Source: a virus
Strand: one strand, 5' to 3'
IMG/VR virus record: IMGVR_UViG_3300030116_002323
Coordinates: 1-25,431 of that record
DNA length: 25,431 nucleotides
In this document: positions 22,405 through 25,431 of the stretch, piece after piece
Layout: the number at the start of each line of letters is the position of its first letter
Position numbering within the stretch: position 1 is the first letter of the stretch
Notes under the pieces: generated by a model
Database searches by the model: none
What the model was told of the DNA's origin: nothing
Seen by the model: only the letters and a program-made list of their open reading frames with translations
Made by a program: the position numbers and the translations under genes

Positions 22405-22425
22405 GGGGAGGCACTAAACCTCCCC
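22405..22425 (-). terminator. Hairpin terminator/attenuator after the capsid gene
   Basis: GGGGAGG at 22405-22411 pairs with CCTCCCC at 22419-22425 around a seven-base loop. The GC-rich 7-bp stem stands out in this AT-rich genome. On the minus strand it is followed by TTAATTAT, not a strong T-run, so termination would be partial. A partial terminator right after the major capsid gene would make capsid mRNA more abundant than downstream mRNA, as in many phages. Confidence 0.7.
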
Positions 22426-22446
22426 CAAATTAACACACATTAACTA

Positions 22447-23304
22447 TTACGAAACATCATGAGTAATTAATACACCATGAGAGTCCTGTCCTTCACCTAC
22501 ACCATAGTATCCTCTACCTACAATATGGAAACCTCCAACTACTGCATCTCTTTCAGTTTCTATATTAACTAAGCCCTGACTACCTATAGCACAAACTATA
22601 GCACCTTTAGCAAACATGCCTGATGGATTGTCATTACTACCATCTTCTATTACACCTTCAGAATGATATACACCTGTCAATCCAATTTGTGTTACAAATC
22701 CTGTAGAGGCAAACTCCTCAGCAGGTGTAGTGTTACTAAATCCAGTTACAGCAGATGTATCTAACAATAATGGTCTCAAACCTTTACCACCATATATACC
22801 TTTAGCATTTGAAACAAAACTAAAAGGAGCTATACCTCCTGCACTTTTAATCATTCTCATAGCATCAAATAAATGTGTTAAAGTTATTTGAGTTGATGCT
22901 CCTCCTTGTGTTTGGCTAAAATCAGCAAATAAAGCACATACATCTAAATCAAATTTTTGAGCTACTGCATTACCCATAATAGCTCCTAAATCTGCACCTA
23001 CATTAGCACCTCCAAAATATGCTACATCTGCTACTGTAGTATGTGTAGACTTTTGATCTATTTTAACCTGTCTATCTGATGCTGTTATTTTTCTCATTGT
23101 AGATTTACCTGACTCAGTTCCGTCTACTTGTCCACTTGTTATCTGTGGATAAATAGGAAAATTAACTACAGCATTACCCTGAGTTGCTTGTGAAGATGTT
23201 ATTAAAGGTAATGTTACATTAACATTCTGAAACTTAAAAACAGCTTCACCCTTCATTACTCCCATAGCCTTATCTATACTACTTGCATCTGTAAAATCTG
23301 ACAT
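22447..23304 (-). CDS. Major capsid protein (HK97 fold likely)
   Basis: 285 residues, ATG at 23304. Gly/Ala/Val-rich with helices and a long beta region: VTLPLITSSQATQGNAVVNF (about 30-49) and a helix with VADVAYFGGANVGADLGAIM (90-110), NAVAQKFDLDVCALFADFSQ (112-131), LTHLFDAMRMIKSAGGIAPF (142-161) as the probable A-domain spine, and a C-terminal strand GAIVCAIGSQGLVNIETERD (about 236-255). Order (scaffold, small protein, capsid, terminator) and composition fit the HK97-fold family in siphoviruses that do not process the capsid protein. The short N-arm agrees with a separate scaffold gene. Confidence 0.85.
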   Translation of the reverse strand: MSDFTDASSIDKAMGVMKGEAVFKFQNVNVTLPLITSSQATQGNAVVNFPIYPQITSGQVDGTESGKSTMRKITASDRQVKIDQKSTHTTVADVAYFGGANVGADLGAIMGNAVAQKFDLDVCALFADFSQTQGGASTQITLTHLFDAMRMIKSAGGIAPFSFVSNAKGIYGGKGLRPLLLDTSAVTGFSNTTPAEEFASTGFVTQIGLTGVYHSEGVIEDGSNDNPSGMFAKGAIVCAIGSQGLVNIETERDAVVGGFHIVGRGYYGVGEGQDSHGVLITHDVS

Positions 23305-23306
23305 TT

Positions 23307-23564
23307 CTACTCACTTTCTTTTTTTAATTGTTCAAAGTCTACTCCTGTAAACATTAATTTTCTAGATTTGATTTTTCTGCCTAATTTATTAGTAGTAGCT
23401 CTATCTTCCATTTCATCTATAATTACATCATAGTCTACCTGTTGATCTTTATAAAATCCTACAGCCTCACCTTCAGGTGTAACACCCTGTGATAATGTAT
23501 CATCTTCATTTAAATCTAGACCAAAAGGCTTAAACCCTGATTTTATTTTCTTTATTTTAGCCAC
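23307..23564 (-). CDS. Hypothetical protein between scaffold and capsid genes, 85 residues
   Basis: Start GTG 23564 overlaps the scaffold stop (TAGTG). The protein is basic at the start (AKIKKIKSG), then Asp/Glu-rich (LNEDDTLSQGVTPEGEAVGF), with a final basic segment LGRKIKSRKLMFTG. Position suggests a head decoration or maturation protein. No family recognised; small virion genes at this place in siphoviruses are often head-stabilising proteins, which is the best inference. Confidence 0.55.
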   Translation of the reverse strand: MAKIKKIKSGFKPFGLDLNEDDTLSQGVTPEGEAVGFYKDQQVDYDVIIDEMEDRATTNKLGRKIKSRKLMFTGVDFEQLKKESE

Positions 23565-24118
23565 TATTTATCACTAGGTGTAAATACATTAAAAATACTG
23601 TTCTTTTTTTTGTATTCTTTATATCCTTCAGGATTATTTAATGCCAAATCATCAGGATTATCATACCCACCAAATCTACCTGCATTTTTATTATTTACTG
23701 GTGCAGGTTTATTAACATTTAAATCATTCACTATATTTTTTAAAATATTTATAGGAATGTCAGCAGACATATAATTTTCTCTTATATTTTCAGGCAATTT
23801 ATTTAAGTAATCTGCTCTAACTGTAGACTTAATATCATTATATTTAGCCTCAAATGCTTGAGCTTTCTCATATTTAGACTTATATTCATTAGCTAAATCT
23901 TGATATTTCTCCTGAGTTTCCAAATCTTTTAATTTTTGGATCTCATTATTTTTTTCTAGCTTTGCTAATTTTGCTTCTGTTGCCTGTGCTCTCTGTCTAT
24001 ACTTTTTGCTTTCTGCAATAGCAGTTGCCATGTCCTGAGCAGTATATGTAGCATCTGCACTCTTACTATTAGGGGTAACCTCTTGCTCTGTGTCTTGAGC
24101 TTTATTTTCTTCAGACAT
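23564..24118 (-). CDS. Capsid assembly scaffolding protein
   Basis: 184 residues, ATG at 24118 with AAGGAGA upstream. Acidic N-terminus (EENKAQDTEQEVTPNS), a central helical coiled coil of about residues 28-100 (AIAESKKYRQRAQATEAKLA, KDLETQEKYQDLANEYKSKY) rich in Ala, Glu and Lys, a linker, then a conserved-looking C-terminal GRFGGYDNPDDLALNNPEGY. Long coiled coil and an acidic, disordered start are typical of phage scaffold proteins that drive prohead assembly and are then removed. The order MuF, completion, scaffold, capsid supports it. Confidence 0.8.
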   Translation of the reverse strand: MSEENKAQDTEQEVTPNSKSADATYTAQDMATAIAESKKYRQRAQATEAKLAKLEKNNEIQKLKDLETQEKYQDLANEYKSKYEKAQAFEAKYNDIKSTVRADYLNKLPENIRENYMSADIPINILKNIVNDLNVNKPAPVNNKNAGRFGGYDNPDDLALNNPEGYKEYKKKNSIFNVFTPSDK

Positions 24119-24128
24119 TACTGTCTCC

Positions 24129-24317
24129 TTATTTTGTTTTATTTAAAATGTCATATAATATATGTATCAGACTGAGAGGATAAAGTAAAGAGCCTAACAT
24201 TATCCCCACTATATCAGTCTGACCTGTCCTAAGGATATTTCTCTGCTCACTTGATAAAACCCAAGTAAACAAACATCCTACATAACCTGTAAGATAAATC
24301 CATAATAAAGCCTTCAT
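24129..24317 (-). CDS. Two-helix membrane protein in the head operon, 62 residues
   Basis: ATG at 24317 overlaps the preceding gene's TGA (ATGA). Two membrane helices, about 3-20 (ALLWIYLTGYVGCLFTWV) and 37-55 (VGIMLGSLLYPLSLIHILYD), flank a polar loop EQRNILRTGQTD. It is unusual inside a head gene block; membrane proteins there have been tied to superinfection exclusion, but it may be a misplaced lysis helper. No family recognised. Confidence 0.55.
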   Translation of the reverse strand: MKALLWIYLTGYVGCLFTWVLSSEQRNILRTGQTDIVGIMLGSLLYPLSLIHILYDILNKTK

Positions 24318-24796
24318 AACTTTACCTTTATTTTCTGCTTTTTTTTATAATACTTATCAGCTTTCTGCTTTGTTAATTTTTCTATCTGCTTATTAACATA
24401 TTTAGCTAGTGTATTAGCTAAAGGCTTTTTTTTAGATGTTATTTCTCTACCATTTTTAGCATTATGCTTTACTCTCTCTGCAAATGCTCCCTCCCATCCT
24501 ATACTAACACCATTATTATCTACTTCTCTTACTTGTAAATCTCTTAACATATCACCAGTTAATGTTAGGTCAGGTGTTTCAGAAAATGATGTTTGTCTAG
24601 GAAATCTCAAATTGCCTTTACTTTCACCCCTAGTTTTTTTACCACCTTTTCTTTTGTATTTTTTATACTTTGCAGAGTAACCTGCAAAATCATCATCTAG
24701 ACCTTTACCTGCTTTAGTTCTTGTTACAATTCTTTTAGCTACATCTTCTCCAAGCTTTTTCCATTTAGCTCTGCCTATACTTAAATTTTTCTTCAT
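24314..24796 (-). CDS. Head completion / virion morphogenesis-like protein, 160 residues
   Basis: ATG at 24796 overlaps the MuF stop (ATGA). Very basic throughout, with a KKYKRKGGKKTRGESKG run at about 46-62. The middle, FSETPDLTLTGDMLRDLQVR (about 71-90), then VSIGWEGAFAERVKHNAKNG, resembles the LTxTGxML pattern of HK97 gp10 and Mu gpG-like minor virion proteins, whose C-termini are also basic helical tails. Placement after MuF supports a role in closing or finishing the head. Family recognised only at pattern level. Confidence 0.55.
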   Translation of the reverse strand: MKKNLSIGRAKWKKLGEDVAKRIVTRTKAGKGLDDDFAGYSAKYKKYKRKGGKKTRGESKGNLRFPRQTSFSETPDLTLTGDMLRDLQVREVDNNGVSIGWEGAFAERVKHNAKNGREITSKKKPLANTLAKYVNKQIEKLTKQKADKYYKKKQKIKVKL

Positions 24797-25431
24797 ACCT
24801 CTACACCTCTAGCTGTTACAGGATTATAATTTTTTTTGCTACCTATAAAATTATCTGCTTTTTTATTTTCTAGCTTTACTGTTGGTGTAAGCATAGTCCA
24901 TCTATGTCTACAATTATAGCCACCTCCATCAGTAAAAGCACTTGGAAATCTTTTATCTATTTCTTTTTTTGTTAAAGATCCTGCACTGATCATCTCTAAA
25001 CACACATCCCTAGTTCTTTCATCTAATGCACCCTGATAATAATACTTAGTATCATCAGGCATATCCTCAGTCATAAGCTCAGTTACTGACCTAGAGTAGC
25101 TATTTAATGATGTATTAGCTAATGTCTTAGCTTGTTCTTTAGTTAATACACCCCCAAATCCGTTTAAAATGCTATCTGTAAGCTCACTTTCTGTTAGTCC
25201 TGCTATTATACCCCTAGACAGTTCTTTTTTCATTGTATTTGCAAAATTTTTACACTCACCTACATAAAAAGTTCTATCTATTTCTACTAACGACTGTAAA
25301 CCTGCTTCAGATACAGCTCCAAATCCTTCCATATTTTCTAAAATACTTGTATAAGCATTTAATAATATTTCTATGTCTCCCTGTAGGTTTAATGTATTTA
25401 AGATGTAATCCTCAAAATCTATAGCACTTAA
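24793..25431 (-). CDS. MuF-type head morphogenesis protein, C-terminal part (N-terminus at the left end)
   Basis: Continuation of the gene whose start is at 283 across the circular junction; the frame is open to the right edge and the last 154 bases duplicate the first. The signature at residues about 185-240 of the full 255-residue protein is characteristic: SVTELMTEDMPDDTKYYYQG, ALDERTRDVCLEMI, and GGGYNCRHRWTML near the end, the D-x-RT...C...CRH pattern of MuF domains. Some related proteins carry toxin domains at the C-terminus; none is present here. MuF proteins enter the head and aid assembly. The stop at 24793 overlaps the next gene by ATGA. Confidence 0.88.
   Translation of the reverse strand, partial: LSAIDFEDYILNTLNLQGDIEILLNAYTSILENMEGFGAVSEAGLQSLVEIDRTFYVGECKNFANTMKKELSRGIIAGLTESELTDSILNGFGGVLTKEQAKTLANTSLNSYSRSVTELMTEDMPDDTKYYYQGALDERTRDVCLEMISAGSLTKKEIDKRFPSAFTDGGGYNCRHRWTMLTPTVKLENKKADNFIGSKKNYNPVTARGVEV
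25278..25431. repeat. Right copy of the 154-bp terminal overlap
   Basis: Matches 1-154 at 151 of 154 bases, with transitions at the positions matching left-copy bases 22, 41 and 77. All lie in the MuF gene and are silent. See the left copy for interpretation. Confidence 0.9.

Noticed and set aside
1-25431. Recoded genetic code (TGA or TAG read as an amino acid)
   Set aside because: TGA, TAG and TAA all end genes at natural overlap junctions (ATGA, TAATG), and no essential gene contains an internal stop apart from the chaperone frameshift.
1-25431. tRNA genes, CRISPR arrays, insertion sequences, integrase or repressor genes
   Set aside because: No cloverleaf, regular repeat-spacer array, transposase or recombinase-like frame was seen; the absence of lysogeny genes is by eye only and cannot exclude a divergent regulator among the unknown genes.

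Overview
The window is essentially one complete, circularly closed genome of a small tailed double-stranded DNA phage, about 25.3 kb without the overlap. The first 154 bases recur as the last 154 bases with three differences, and one gene (the MuF-type head protein) runs across the junction. A tape measure, tail tube protein, -1 frameshifted tail assembly chaperones, HK97-type head genes and no sheath indicate a siphovirus. No integrase, repressor, DNA polymerase, tRNA or CRISPR was seen, so I infer a virulent phage that leans on the host replication machinery. The host is unknown: AT-rich (roughly 30 % GC by eye), standard code (TGA is used as a stop in many ATGA overlaps), AGGAG-type ribosome binding sites. 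A striking feature is near-absence of the dinucleotide CpG (about 36 by hand count in 25.4 kb); arginine is almost always AGA/AGG.

Every supported gene is on the minus strand, so read the map right to left. A 312-base non-coding hub (7736-8047) separates the last tail gene from the first early gene and carries a good sigma-70-like promoter (7813-7841) and a large dyad. Early region (7735 down to about 3273): three unknown proteins, small membrane and zinc-ribbon proteins, an ERF single-strand annealing protein, an OB-fold SSB-like protein, a replication initiator/organizer, several unknowns, a PD-(D/E)XK resolvase-like nuclease and a small HTH-like protein. Head and packaging (3129 down to 1, continuing from 25431 to 22447): small and large terminase, portal, MuF protein, a head-completion-like protein, a two-helix membrane protein, scaffold, an 85-residue unknown and the major capsid protein, ending in a GC-rich hairpin.

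After the capsid gene come a 666-residue protein with Ig-like and LamG-like domains, then a lysis region (GH24 lysozyme, a TTG-started 48-residue holin candidate, a metallophosphoesterase and several tiny membrane or amphipathic proteins, 20386-18256) unusually placed between head and tail modules. The tail module follows: connector, tail completion, tail tube, frameshifted chaperones, tape measure, a large hub-like protein, fibre, a 38-residue protein and a 331-residue protein ending at 8048. Most genes overlap by 1-11 bases (ATGA, TAATG, TTGA), suggesting long translationally coupled transcripts.

Points most worth checking: the CpG depletion; a CpG-rich, about 10-bp-phased cluster of ACCGT/ACGGT motifs at the start of the small terminase gene (candidate packaging site); the A10 slippery site with a 14-bp stem for the tail chaperones; the lysis-region micro-genes; and the non-coding hub at 7.7-8.0 kb.
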